The translations under genes were made by a program, and so were the position numbers. The notes under the pieces are model-generated. The model ran no database searches. It saw only the letters and a list, made by a program, of their open reading frames with translations, and was not told the DNA's origin. From contig DATLYA010000117.1 of assembly GCA_035575235.1 (NCBI GenBank), positions 1-6,599 on the forward strand: a DNA stretch of 6,599 bases, read 5' to 3'. The DNA comes from SYOC01 sp035575235 (GTDB lineage: Bacteria; Desulfobacterota; Binatia; Bin18). Positions within the stretch are counted from its first letter, which is position 1, and every line of letters begins with the position of its first letter. Of the stretch, positions 1-6,290 are shown piece by piece.

Positions 1-1
1 C

Positions 2-286
2 TACTTGCAGGCGTCGATTAAACTGTACCCAGGCAAGGTGCAGGATTTTACGAAACTGCTGAATACGCTGCTGCCGGTCGTGGGCAAGCACGGCTGGAAG
101 CTGGTTGGCAGTTACGCCGCCATGGCGGGTCGTCTCAACACTGTCGTTGACCTCTGGGAATTACCGGACCCCAATGCGCTCCAAGCAGCCTTGTCCGACC
201 CAGAGATGGCCAAGTTTGCTCCGCAAATCAGCGAGATTGTTGAGGACGAGACCCTGGCGATTCTGACCAAGCTGCCGATTGGGTGA
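2..286 (+). CDS. NIPSNAP-like small protein, 3' part (5' end outside window)
   Basis: An open frame enters from the left edge and ends at TGA 284-286. The visible part is about 94 residues. A TTG at position 5 could serve as a start, but the frame is open at the edge and the first visible residues already resemble the first beta strand of the fold, so the true start is probably a few codons upstream. The pattern KLYPGKVQDF near the start, then GWKLVGSY, then GRLNTVVDLWELPD, resembles the ferredoxin-like alpha/beta fold of NIPSNAP proteins (dimeric alpha-beta barrel class). Members are about 100-110 residues, so little is missing. No biochemical function can be assigned; bacterial members often sit near catabolic genes. 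No signal peptide or membrane segment is visible. A related dimeric alpha-beta barrel family is the alternative. Confidence 0.65.
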   Translation, partial: YLQASIKLYPGKVQDFTKLLNTLLPVVGKHGWKLVGSYAAMAGRLNTVVDLWELPDPNALQAALSDPEMAKFAPQISEIVEDETLAILTKLPIG

Positions 287-337
287 TTTCTGCTTAGGAC
301 ATCGAGACAAAACCTCTAGGCGCAAGGTGAAGCCGCC

Positions 338-414
338 TGTCATTGCGAAGAGCCGCAGGCGACGAAGCACTCTCACGGGAAGGCAAAGAGTGCTTCGCTC
401 CGCTCGCCATGACA
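338..414. repeat. Imperfect palindromic repeat element, TGTCATTGCGA type
   Basis: The element begins TGTCATTGCGA at 338 and ends CGCCATGACA at 414, so its ends are near-perfect inverted copies with one mismatch in the outer ten bases. A perfect 11-bp inner stem pairs CGAAGCACTCT (363-373) with AGAGTGCTTCG (387-397) around a 13-base loop. Between outer and inner stems the left arm is longer than the right, so the hairpin has a bulge. Elements with TGTCATTGCGA ends and a GAAGCA..TGCTTCGCTCCGCTCG core recur between genes in many environmental bacterial genomes (family knowledge). It lies between the ends of two convergent genes, where such elements often sit, and may help 3'-end formation on both strands. 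Only one copy is in this window, so repetition cannot be shown here. Confidence 0.7.
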
Positions 415-434
415 GCGTGCCACTATGACCGCCA

Positions 435-450
435 AGGGGGTTTGTCCCCT
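435..450. other. Small GC-rich hairpin in convergent intergenic gap
   Basis: AGGGGG (435-440) pairs with TCCCCT (445-450), including one G-T pair, around the loop TTTG. There is no clean T-tract on either side, so it is at best a weak transcription stop between the NIPSNAP-like gene (+) and the permease (-). The rest of the 287-531 gap shows no gene. A separate 8-bp inverted pair, GGGCAAAG (464-471) and CTTTGCCC (518-525), is too far apart to interpret. Confidence 0.3.
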
Positions 451-531
451 CGTCCTTATGGAAGGGCAAAGTGTCTCAGTATCGCAGAAAGTTCCCTACT
501 TGGCCTGGCCAGAAATGCTTTGCCCCTACGG

Positions 532-2115
532 TTATCGTTTCCGTCCCACTGCATGCATCACAACTAAGAACCCGGCGCTTACTGCATACATCAAGGCGAA
601 CTCCGGCGCGGCGGCAAAGCCAAATTTATTCTGCACCCCTAAGGGAGTCAGCTCATAGGCGTGGATCACACCGAGCGCTGAAAGGAGCGAAGCGATGGCC
701 ATCCAAGCCGCCGCGGTCAGAAAGTCTTTCTCAATCACGAACACCAACACGGCGGAAAGCACCATTGCGCTTAACAAAAAGCCTTGACTCAGCGCGATGA
801 CGCCATGAATGTAAAGATCGCTACCGAACGTCGGCGCGACTTCGAAGAGCGTCTTGCCCGCTTTCCGCACCGTAGTATCCACTAACAAGAGCGCCCACGC
901 GGCGAGTGACGGAATCAAGCCGAACGCTACGGCCAGCGCATGCAGGCGCGGGACTTCCTGGAACGCCTGCGCAGTAATGATAATGCCCACCCACAGCAAG
1001 ATGCCAAGCGTGGCTTCCAGCGGCACAACTTTAAGCACCAGCGTAATCCCGCCAAAGAGACAGAGCAGCGTAATAACTGTACCGTTAAGAATCGAATACC
1101 CGGCACGCGCGCCCATTGCCTTCCAGGCTGGATGTCCGATGTAGATGGTCGTGGGAAAGGCGCTGCCCAGAAACGCCGCGGCGATCGTGCCGACGCCATT
1201 TGCTAACAACGACGGTTTGGTCTCGTAGTGGTCGCCCGCCGCCTCTGCGCTCTCCAGATTTTGCAACGACCCCACCACATTAAAAAGTCCCATGGGAAAG
1301 ATCACCGCCAGATACTTCCAGCCCGTCGTGCTGGTCAAGAGCGCAAACACGTCCCCCGGCACGGGGAGGGGAAGATGGAGCGCGAAAGAATAAGATTCAG
1401 AGGCAGGTGCAAATGAGGGCAATCCCAAGGCGCGCAGGAGCCAGGCGACGACAACGCCGGTTCCCACGGCGAGAAGGCCGCCGGGAAGACCGAAGGGCAT
1501 TTTCACCCCAGAGGCATAGCACGCTAGAATCATTATCATCGGCAGGATCGCCAGCAGTGGCGCGGCGAAAATCTGAAACACAAACCCCATGGCAATAAAC
1601 GTGATCGCCACGCCGGCCAGAGCGGTGAGCAGCGCCGCCCGCGGCGTATAGCGCCGCACCCAATCGCCGACAAAGGCGCCGGCAGCTTCCATCACCCCGC
1701 TAAGCAGACAGGCAAATAACCCCGCCTGCCATGCGAGCGTAGGATTCTTTGTCTCCTGATACACCGGCCCCATAATCAATAAGATGAACGCAAACAGGCT
1801 TGGCGTATTAATGCCAAATGGCAGCGCTGTCACATCCTCACGCTCTGTTTGCCGCATCAGCTGCCGCGCCTGCCAGGCATAAAAGAGGTTGCCGATCAGA
1901 ATCGACACCGCCGCCCCGGGCAAAATTCGCTCCGTGATCAGCTCCGACGGCAATCCGCTCACCGTTTTACATAAGACAGCGATGAGCATGAGTTGCAGCA
2001 AGTTATCGATAAAGAGCCCGAAGAACCCGTCGAGGTCACCGCGCACAAACCATGGGAGGTGAGGCTTGATTGCGAACCGCCGTTTGTGAACTGTCGACTG
2101 TAGCGCCATAGCCAC
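532..2115 (-). CDS. AGZA/NCS2-family permease (putative xanthine/uracil-type transporter)
   Basis: Polytopic inner-membrane protein of about 527 residues, the usual size for this group, ending in a basic tail (GRKR) that stops at 532. The N-terminal VRGDLDGFFGLFIDNLLQL (about 24-42), ALPFGINTPSLFAF (97-110), the stretch around 279-295 with NLESAEAAGD, and SAFPTTIYIGHPA (318-330) are characteristic of bacterial proteins annotated as AGZA-family xanthine/uracil permeases. Hydrophobic helices are spread across the whole length (for example about 33-50, 105-117, 132-150, 160-200, 212-230, 265-282, 345-362, 368-383, 392-412, 440-462, 466-485, 505-523), consistent with the 14-helix NCS2 fold. The family moves nucleobases with protons or sodium. 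This subgroup is poorly characterised, so the substrate is not known. An in-frame TAA at 2122-2124 limits the start to GTG 2115, ATG 2109 or later, and none has a convincing Shine-Dalgarno site. It is divergent from the hybrid kinase. No frameshift is seen. Confidence 0.9.
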   Translation of the reverse strand: MAMALQSTVHKRRFAIKPHLPWFVRGDLDGFFGLFIDNLLQLMLIAVLCKTVSGLPSELITERILPGAAVSILIGNLFYAWQARQLMRQTEREDVTALPFGINTPSLFAFILLIMGPVYQETKNPTLAWQAGLFACLLSGVMEAAGAFVGDWVRRYTPRAALLTALAGVAITFIAMGFVFQIFAAPLLAILPMIMILACYASGVKMPFGLPGGLLAVGTGVVVAWLLRALGLPSFAPASESYSFALHLPLPVPGDVFALLTSTTGWKYLAVIFPMGLFNVVGSLQNLESAEAAGDHYETKPSLLANGVGTIAAAFLGSAFPTTIYIGHPAWKAMGARAGYSILNGTVITLLCLFGGITLVLKVVPLEATLGILLWVGIIITAQAFQEVPRLHALAVAFGLIPSLAAWALLLVDTTVRKAGKTLFEVAPTFGSDLYIHGVIALSQGFLLSAMVLSAVLVFVIEKDFLTAAAWMAIASLLSALGVIHAYELTPLGVQNKFGFAAAPEFALMYAVSAGFLVVMHAVGRKR

Positions 2116-2240
2116 AGGAGGTTAGCGCGCGCTGCAGAAACGGTCGAGCGCCACGCCTCCTATCTTAAGGAAAAAAAGAGGGTCCCGATGTAACACAAGG
2201 GAGGGAGGCCCCCGCTGTGCTCCCGACGCTGGCAAACAGT

Positions 2241-2260
2241 CCGAACCCAACGCGTTTCGG
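2241..2260. promoter_or_regulatory. Inverted repeat between divergent genes, possible operator
   Basis: CCGAA (2241-2245) and TTCGG (2256-2260) form a 5-bp inverted repeat with a 10-base spacer that contains the palindrome ACGCGT. It overlaps or lies just downstream of the predicted start of the minus-strand transcript, a position where a repressor site would be plausible. As RNA it would form only a weak hairpin. Five-base arms can occur by chance, so this is a candidate only. Confidence 0.25.
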
Positions 2261-2262
2261 TA

Positions 2263-2290
2263 GATATAGAGTGGAGTGCGCCTCTGCCAA
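2263..2290 (-). promoter_or_regulatory. Candidate sigma70-type promoter for the permease
   Basis: Read on the minus strand, TTGGCA (2285-2290; one mismatch to TTGACA) is followed after 16 bases by TATATC (2263-2268; four of six matches to TATAAT). Transcription would start near 2256 and leave a leader of about 140 bases before the permease start. This is the best promoter-like pair I could find by eye in the divergent region. The same AT-rich patch reads TATAGA on the plus strand (2265-2270) and could serve the kinase, but no matching -35 lies upstream on that strand. Confidence 0.35.
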
Positions 2291-2310
2291 CTGCGGCTGA
2301 CGTCGGGGAA

Positions 2311-5300
2311 ATGCTACTGATGACTGCGCCCAAGCAAAGCGACTGTGATAAGTGCAACAGCAAGCAGCGTGAGTTAGAAACGTTGCTGCGCATGAGTCAA
2401 GCTATTAATGCGACCCTTGACGTCAACGAAGTGCTGCGGCGTTTGATCAACGAACTCGTTCAGCTCCTCGCCGCTCAGAGCGCCTCAGTGATTCTCTATG
2501 ACGAAGCGGCGGCCGTAGCCGAGCTTGTCACCTCGTATGAGGCGCAGGCGACGTTCCACCGCTTGCGTTATCCTCTGACGGGCTCTCTCGCAGGGTGGGT
2601 CGCCGAACATCAACGGCCTCTGCGGGTTTTTCGTCTTACGCCGGAAGAGTGGCCCACTACATGGCGCCTGGGCGAGCAATGCGGCGCGGCGCCGGCGCAA
2701 GTCTCCGTGCTGCTGGCGCCGTTGTGGATGCAAGGAAAAATCGCAGGCTGTCTGGAAGTGGTGTGGAAACCCCATCACGCTATCACTGACGACGAAGAGC
2801 ATCTCTTAGAAATGGTGGCGGGACAAGCCGCCCTGGTGATTGCCAACGCTCAACTCTATCAAGAGAAAGAACAAGCTCTGCGCGAAGCCCAAGAGAACGA
2901 GCAGCGGTTTCAGCGACTCGCCAAGGTCACCTCTGACGCATTATGGGAGTGGGACATCGTCGCCAACACCATGTGGTGGAGTGACGGCGTGCAAAAGCTC
3001 TTCGGATACGCGGCGGAGGAGATAGCGCCAGGCATTGAGTGGTGGTACGAGTGCATCCATCCCGAAGACAGGGAACGGGTCGTCGCCAACATTCAGGCGT
3101 TCTTCGAGAGTAGTGAAAATCTCTGGAGCGACGAATACCGCTACCGTCGGGCCGACGGCTCATACGCTTATGTCTTTGACCGCGGTTATGTGGTGCGCAA
3201 TGAGCAGGGAAAACCCTTGCGGGCGTTCGGAGGGATGGTGGATCTGACGGCCCGCAAGCGCACAGAAGAAACCCTGCAAGAGAGCGAAGCGCGCTATCGC
3301 AACCTGTTCGAGAACGCCAGCGACGGGCTTGTGTGTTTTACCGCAGAGGGGATCATTACTGACGTGAACCGCGCGTTCACCACGATGCTCGGGTACTCCC
3401 GAAAGGAACTGATCGGGCAAAGCTATCGCCAATTGCATACTCCTGCTTCTCTTGCCGCCGAAGAAGAACGTCTGCGGCGCATTCGGACGAAAGAAAAGGT
3501 AGTCCAGATGACTGAGGTAGAGTTGGTCCGCCGCGACGGGACCACTCTTCCCGCCGAGGCGCATACCCGCTTCATCCGGGACCAACACGGCAATTCCTTC
3601 GGAGTCCTGGCCATCGTGCGCGACCTCACCGAACGCAAACGGGTGGAGGAGGCGCTCCGCAGAAGCGAGAAATTCAACGCCTCGCTCATTACTCAGTTGC
3701 CGATCGGCCTTATCACGTACACGCCGGACGGCCAGACCACCTCGGTCAACCGCGCCTGGGAACAGATATGGGGAGTCGCCTGGGAACAGGTGAAGGATTA
3801 TAACCTCTTCACCGACCCGCAGCTCGTCGGCACTCCTATGCGCGAAGCCTTAGAGGGTCTGGTCCGGCAGGGGGGCGAAACTCCCACGTTCGAGCTGGAA
3901 TACGATATGACCCTGTCGGGCGGGCGCAAACATTGGGCGTCTACGAAGTTCTACGCCGTGCAGGACGAAAACGGCGAGATCACACAACTGGTTTGCCTGA
4001 ACGAAGACATCACCGCACGCAAGCAGATGGAGGCGGAGCTGAGAAACACCAAAGATGCCGCCGAGGCCGCCAGTCGCGCCAAGTCCGAGTTCCTGGCCAA
4101 CATGAGCCATGAGATCCGCACCCCCATGAACGGCATCATCGGCATGACCGACCTGGCCCTCGACACCGATCTCACCCTGGAGCAACGAGAATATCTTGGG
4201 ATCGTGAAAACCTCAGCCGCTTCTTTATTAACAATATTGAATGATATTCTTGACTTCTCTAAGATTGAGGCGGGGAAGCTCACCCTGGATCCCGTTGCCT
4301 TTTCCCTGCGAGACAGCGTAGGAGACGCCCTACGGGCCCTGGCGATACGGGCGCACCAGAAAGGACTGGAGTTGAATTGGCGCGTCGCGCCAGATGTCCC
4401 GGACCTCGTGGTGGGAGATGGCTGGCGTCTGCGTCAGATTCTGATCAATCTGGTTGGCAACGCTATCAAGTTCACCGAACAAGGAGAGGTCGTCGTCGAG
4501 GTCGCGGCCGAGCGACAAACTCCTGCTACAGCTTGTCTGCGCTTCGTCGTCCGCGACACCGGGATCGGCATCCCGCCTGAGAAGCAGCAACTGATTTTTG
4601 ACCCCTTCGCCCAGGCGGATGGCTCGATGACCCGCAAGTATGGCGGCACCGGTCTCGGTCTGGCCATCTCTTCACAGTTAGTGAAATTGATGGGCGGCCA
4701 ATTGGGAGTCGAAAGCGCTCCGGGTCACGGCAGCGCGTTCTCTTTCACTGCTCAGTTCGGGCTCCAACAGGAGCACGCCAGACCAACAGCGCTCGCGGCG
4801 CCCGCCGTCATACCAGGAGCGCCGGTACTGATAGTCGATGACAACGCAACCACCCGCAGTATTCTTCACGAGTTGCTCACGTCCTGGCGGATGCAGCCTA
4901 TCCTGGCAGACAGTGGACGCGCAGCGCTGACGGCGCTACGGCAAGCCGCCGCCAGCGGACGCGCCTTTCCCCTGGCGCTGGTGGACGCCCACATGCCTGA
5001 CATAGACGGCTTTACCCTGGCGCAACAGATCAGGCAGCATCCGGCGCTCAAAGAGATAACCATTATCATGTTGACTTCGATCGGTCAGCCGGGAGATATT
5101 GCACGCTGTCAGGCGTTAGAGATTCCTTTCCGCCTGGAAAAACCGATCAACCAAACGGCATTGTGGGACGCCTGTCTCACCGCTCTTGGCGCTTCGGCGC
5201 TACGCCGGCCTTCACCCTCTCCTCCCCCGCCGCAAGGCGTATCTGTTCAGCACCCTGTCGTTTCCTCCAAGAACGACGGTCAACTTTCGATCTTGCTCGC

Positions 5301-5817
5301 TGAAGACAACGTCGTAAACCAGACACTCGCCGTGCGTTTGTTAGAGAAGTGGGGGCATCATGTCGTCGTGGCTGGCAACGGCAAAGAAGCGCTCGCCGCC
5401 TTAGAGCACCGGCGGTTTGATCTCGTCCTGATGGATGTCCAAATGCCTGAAATGGACGGCTTTGAAGCGACCAGGGAGATTCGCCGACGAGAAATCGAAC
5501 GCAGTGCAGCCCCCGGCAGGCGGAAGGCGGAGCAGGTCGCCCCCCTTGTAGATGCATCATGCAGCGCTCAGCGTTCAGCGTTTTCTCATATTCCTATTGT
5601 TGCTATGACGGCTCACGCCATGCAGGGAGACCGTGAGCAGTGTCTGGCGGCGGGGATGGACGCCTATCTGACCAAACCGCTGCAAACAAAAGAACTCCGC
5701 GACGTCATTGAGCAAGTTGTTGCGAAGACGCGCCACGATACGGCGCTCTTTGAGCACTTCCCGAACCCTCGCCTCCGGCAGGCGCACGACGAAGTGGAGG
5801 ATGAAAAAGTTTTCTAG
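2311..5817 (+). CDS. Soluble hybrid sensor histidine kinase, GAF-PAS3-HisKA-HATPase-REC2
   Basis: Cytoplasmic sensor kinase of 1168 residues with no membrane segment. Domains in order: GAF (about 20-180), PAS of the PAS_3 kind (200-318, with WWSDGVQKLFGY and HPEDRERV), PAS (326-444), PAS (451-571), short helix, HisKA with phospho-accepting His600 in MSHEIRTPMNG, and HATPase_c with N-box N713/N717, DTGIGI at 749-754, FDPF at 763-766 and GGTGLGL at 778-784. Two receivers follow. REC1 has D843/D844, acceptor D892, T922 and K944. REC2 has E998/D999, acceptor D1042, T1100 and K1122. All catalytic positions are intact, so autophosphorylation and transfer to the receivers are expected. There is no Hpt domain, so onward transfer needs a separate protein. 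The receivers are joined by a Pro-rich linker (about 960-990). REC2 carries an unusual insertion at about 1062-1092. ATG 2320 (fourth codon) is an alternative start, with GGGGAA 9 bases upstream; the same bases abut ATG 2311. The sensed signal is unknown. Confidence 0.95.
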   Translation: MLLMTAPKQSDCDKCNSKQRELETLLRMSQAINATLDVNEVLRRLINELVQLLAAQSASVILYDEAAAVAELVTSYEAQATFHRLRYPLTGSLAGWVAEHQRPLRVFRLTPEEWPTTWRLGEQCGAAPAQVSVLLAPLWMQGKIAGCLEVVWKPHHAITDDEEHLLEMVAGQAALVIANAQLYQEKEQALREAQENEQRFQRLAKVTSDALWEWDIVANTMWWSDGVQKLFGYAAEEIAPGIEWWYECIHPEDRERVVANIQAFFESSENLWSDEYRYRRADGSYAYVFDRGYVVRNEQGKPLRAFGGMVDLTARKRTEETLQESEARYRNLFENASDGLVCFTAEGIITDVNRAFTTMLGYSRKELIGQSYRQLHTPASLAAEEERLRRIRTKEKVVQMTEVELVRRDGTTLPAEAHTRFIRDQHGNSFGVLAIVRDLTERKRVEEALRRSEKFNASLITQLPIGLITYTPDGQTTSVNRAWEQIWGVAWEQVKDYNLFTDPQLVGTPMREALEGLVRQGGETPTFELEYDMTLSGGRKHWASTKFYAVQDENGEITQLVCLNEDITARKQMEAELRNTKDAAEAASRAKSEFLANMSHEIRTPMNGIIGMTDLALDTDLTLEQREYLGIVKTSAASLLTILNDILDFSKIEAGKLTLDPVAFSLRDSVGDALRALAIRAHQKGLELNWRVAPDVPDLVVGDGWRLRQILINLVGNAIKFTEQGEVVVEVAAERQTPATACLRFVVRDTGIGIPPEKQQLIFDPFAQADGSMTRKYGGTGLGLAISSQLVKLMGGQLGVESAPGHGSAFSFTAQFGLQQEHARPTALAAPAVIPGAPVLIVDDNATTRSILHELLTSWRMQPILADSGRAALTALRQAAASGRAFPLALVDAHMPDIDGFTLAQQIRQHPALKEITIIMLTSIGQPGDIARCQALEIPFRLEKPINQTALWDACLTALGASALRRPSPSPPPPQGVSVQHPVVSSKNDGQLSILLAEDNVVNQTLAVRLLEKWGHHVVVAGNGKEALAALEHRRFDLVLMDVQMPEMDGFEATREIRRREIERSAAPGRRKAEQVAPLVDASCSAQRSAFSHIPIVAMTAHAMQGDREQCLAAGMDAYLTKPLQTKELRDVIEQVVAKTRHDTALFEHFPNPRLRQAHDEVEDEKVF
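5518..5582 (+). repeat. Heptamer tandem repeats inside the kinase REC2 insertion
   Basis: Two copies of AGGCGGA lie back to back (5518-5524, 5525-5531), and three 7-bp units follow further on: CAGCGCT (5562-5568), CAGCGTT (5569-5575) and CAGCGTT (5576-5582). Both clusters fall inside codons 1062-1092 of the hybrid kinase, in a loop of the last receiver domain that is normally only a few residues long. Short tandem heptamers of this style are best known from intergenic DNA of some bacteria, so their presence in a coding insertion is unusual. The reading frame is preserved. Confidence 0.6.
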
Positions 5818-5957
5818 CGTCCGACGCTCTTCTCCGCCATTGTGTGGTTGTTTGTATTGAGCGTCAGACTGCCAGCTTGTCCTTGCAGAACGGTCCGATT
5901 TCGAGTAGGAAATATTCAAAGGGATACGAGCACCTTGATTGCTCAGTTCACCATCGT

Positions 5958-5963
5958 GGAGGG
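5958..5963 (+). promoter_or_regulatory. Shine-Dalgarno site fixing the start of the small exported protein
   Basis: GGAGGG ends six bases before ATG 5970. The frame is open further upstream to a GTG at 5844, but that start has no ribosome site and would bury the signal peptide inside the protein. This site therefore decides for the 65-residue form. Confidence 0.75.
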
Positions 5964-5969
5964 AGCGTT

Positions 5970-6167
5970 ATGAAGCGGATAGGCATTCTCGTTCTCGCTG
6001 GCGTCATCGGAGCCAGTCTGGCTCTGGCGCCGATGACATATGCAACGGAGGCAGGCAGCAGCTCAACGACCGTTCAGTCGACTCACAAAAAGAAGAGGAC
6101 CCATCATCATCCAAAGAAAAGGGTGAAAACGAACGTCGGCGCCTCTTCCTCCGAGTCGAGTAAATAA
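5970..6167 (+). CDS. Small exported Lys/His-rich protein, unknown function
   Basis: A 65-residue protein with a textbook Sec signal peptide: basic start MKR, hydrophobic core IGILVLAGVIGASLALA, and a likely cut after TYA at residue 25. The predicted mature part is only about 40 residues: a Ser/Thr-rich start, a central basic stretch THKKKRTHHHPKKRVK (7 Lys, 2 Arg and 4 His in the whole mature part, against 2 Glu), and a Ser-rich end. It has no Cys and no further membrane segment, so it should be periplasmic or secreted and disordered. I do not recognise the family. Such peptides could bind metals, polyanions or the cell surface, but that is speculation. It lies 152 bases after the kinase with its own ribosome site and is followed by two hairpins, so it may be transcribed alone. 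Confidence 0.75.
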   Translation: MKRIGILVLAGVIGASLALAPMTYATEAGSSSTTVQSTHKKKRTHHHPKKRVKTNVGASSSESSK

Positions 6168-6180
6168 CCACGAGCGGTTG

Positions 6181-6200
6181 CACCCGCCTGTTGGTGGGTG
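6181..6200 (+). other. Hairpin just after the small exported gene
   Basis: CACCCGCC (6181-6188) pairs with GGTGGGTG (6193-6200), one pair being G-T, around the loop TGTT. It begins 13 bases after the stop codon and has no T-tract. It may protect the 3' end of the message or act together with the stronger hairpin that follows. Confidence 0.5.
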
Positions 6201-6274
6201 AAGCAAGAACGTTTGAACGCCCAAGGAAGCATCCTTGGGCGTTCGTCTTTATAGGTTCGTTCGAAGCAAGAACG
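6200..6274 (+). repeat. 12-bp direct repeat bracketing the terminator hairpin
   Basis: GAAGCAAGAACG occurs exactly at 6200-6211 and again at 6263-6274, 63 bases apart, with the 13-bp hairpin in between. The second copy is preceded by GTTCGTTC, so CGTTC (6258-6262) and GAACG (6270-6274) also form a short inverted pair. The arrangement could be a duplicated target site around a small inserted hairpin, a local duplication, or paired protein-binding sites. Confidence 0.5.
6215..6250 (+). terminator. Probable intrinsic terminator with 13-bp perfect stem
   Basis: GAACGCCCAAGGA (6215-6227) pairs perfectly with TCCTTGGGCGTTC (6232-6244) around the four-base loop AGCA. It is followed by GTCTTT, a short and interrupted T-tract. 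It lies after the small exported protein gene and before the VOC gene, which has its own strong ribosome site, so it most likely ends the upstream transcript. The weak T-tract leaves a partial stop or an RNA-stability role possible. Confidence 0.7.
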
Positions 6275-6290
6275 ACAAAAGGAGGACTTT

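Noticed and set aside
464..525. Inverted pair GGGCAAAG / CTTTGCCC as ends of a small mobile element
   Set aside because: The arms are only 8 bases, 46 bases apart, with no flanking duplication; chance is a sufficient explanation.
471..800. Plus-strand open frame of 109 codons overlapping the permease 3' end
   Set aside because: Mostly antisense to the permease; the composition is low-quality Arg/Ser-rich and no ribosome site is visible.
2116..2160. Plus-strand AGGAGG at 2116-2121 as a ribosome site
   Set aside because: No ATG, GTG or TTG with an open frame follows at a suitable distance on the plus strand.
2168..2224. Minus-strand T7 run with nearby GC inverted segments as a terminator or riboswitch in the permease leader
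   Set aside because: The candidate stems (such as GGGAG with CTCCC at 2199-2224) do not abut the T-run, and I could not recognise the conserved core of a purine riboswitch.
3160..3588. 142-codon open frame on the minus strand inside the kinase gene
   Set aside because: It lies wholly within strongly conserved PAS coding sequence and has no recognisable domain; it is a shadow frame of GC-rich DNA.
5177..5560. 127-codon minus-strand open frame opposite the receiver domains
   Set aside because: Arg- and Pro-rich translation typical of antisense to GC-rich coding sequence, with no family resemblance.
5844..5969. Longer version of the small exported protein starting at GTG 5844
   Set aside because: There is no ribosome site before it, and it would place the signal peptide in the middle of the protein. 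ATG 5970 with GGAGGG is far better.
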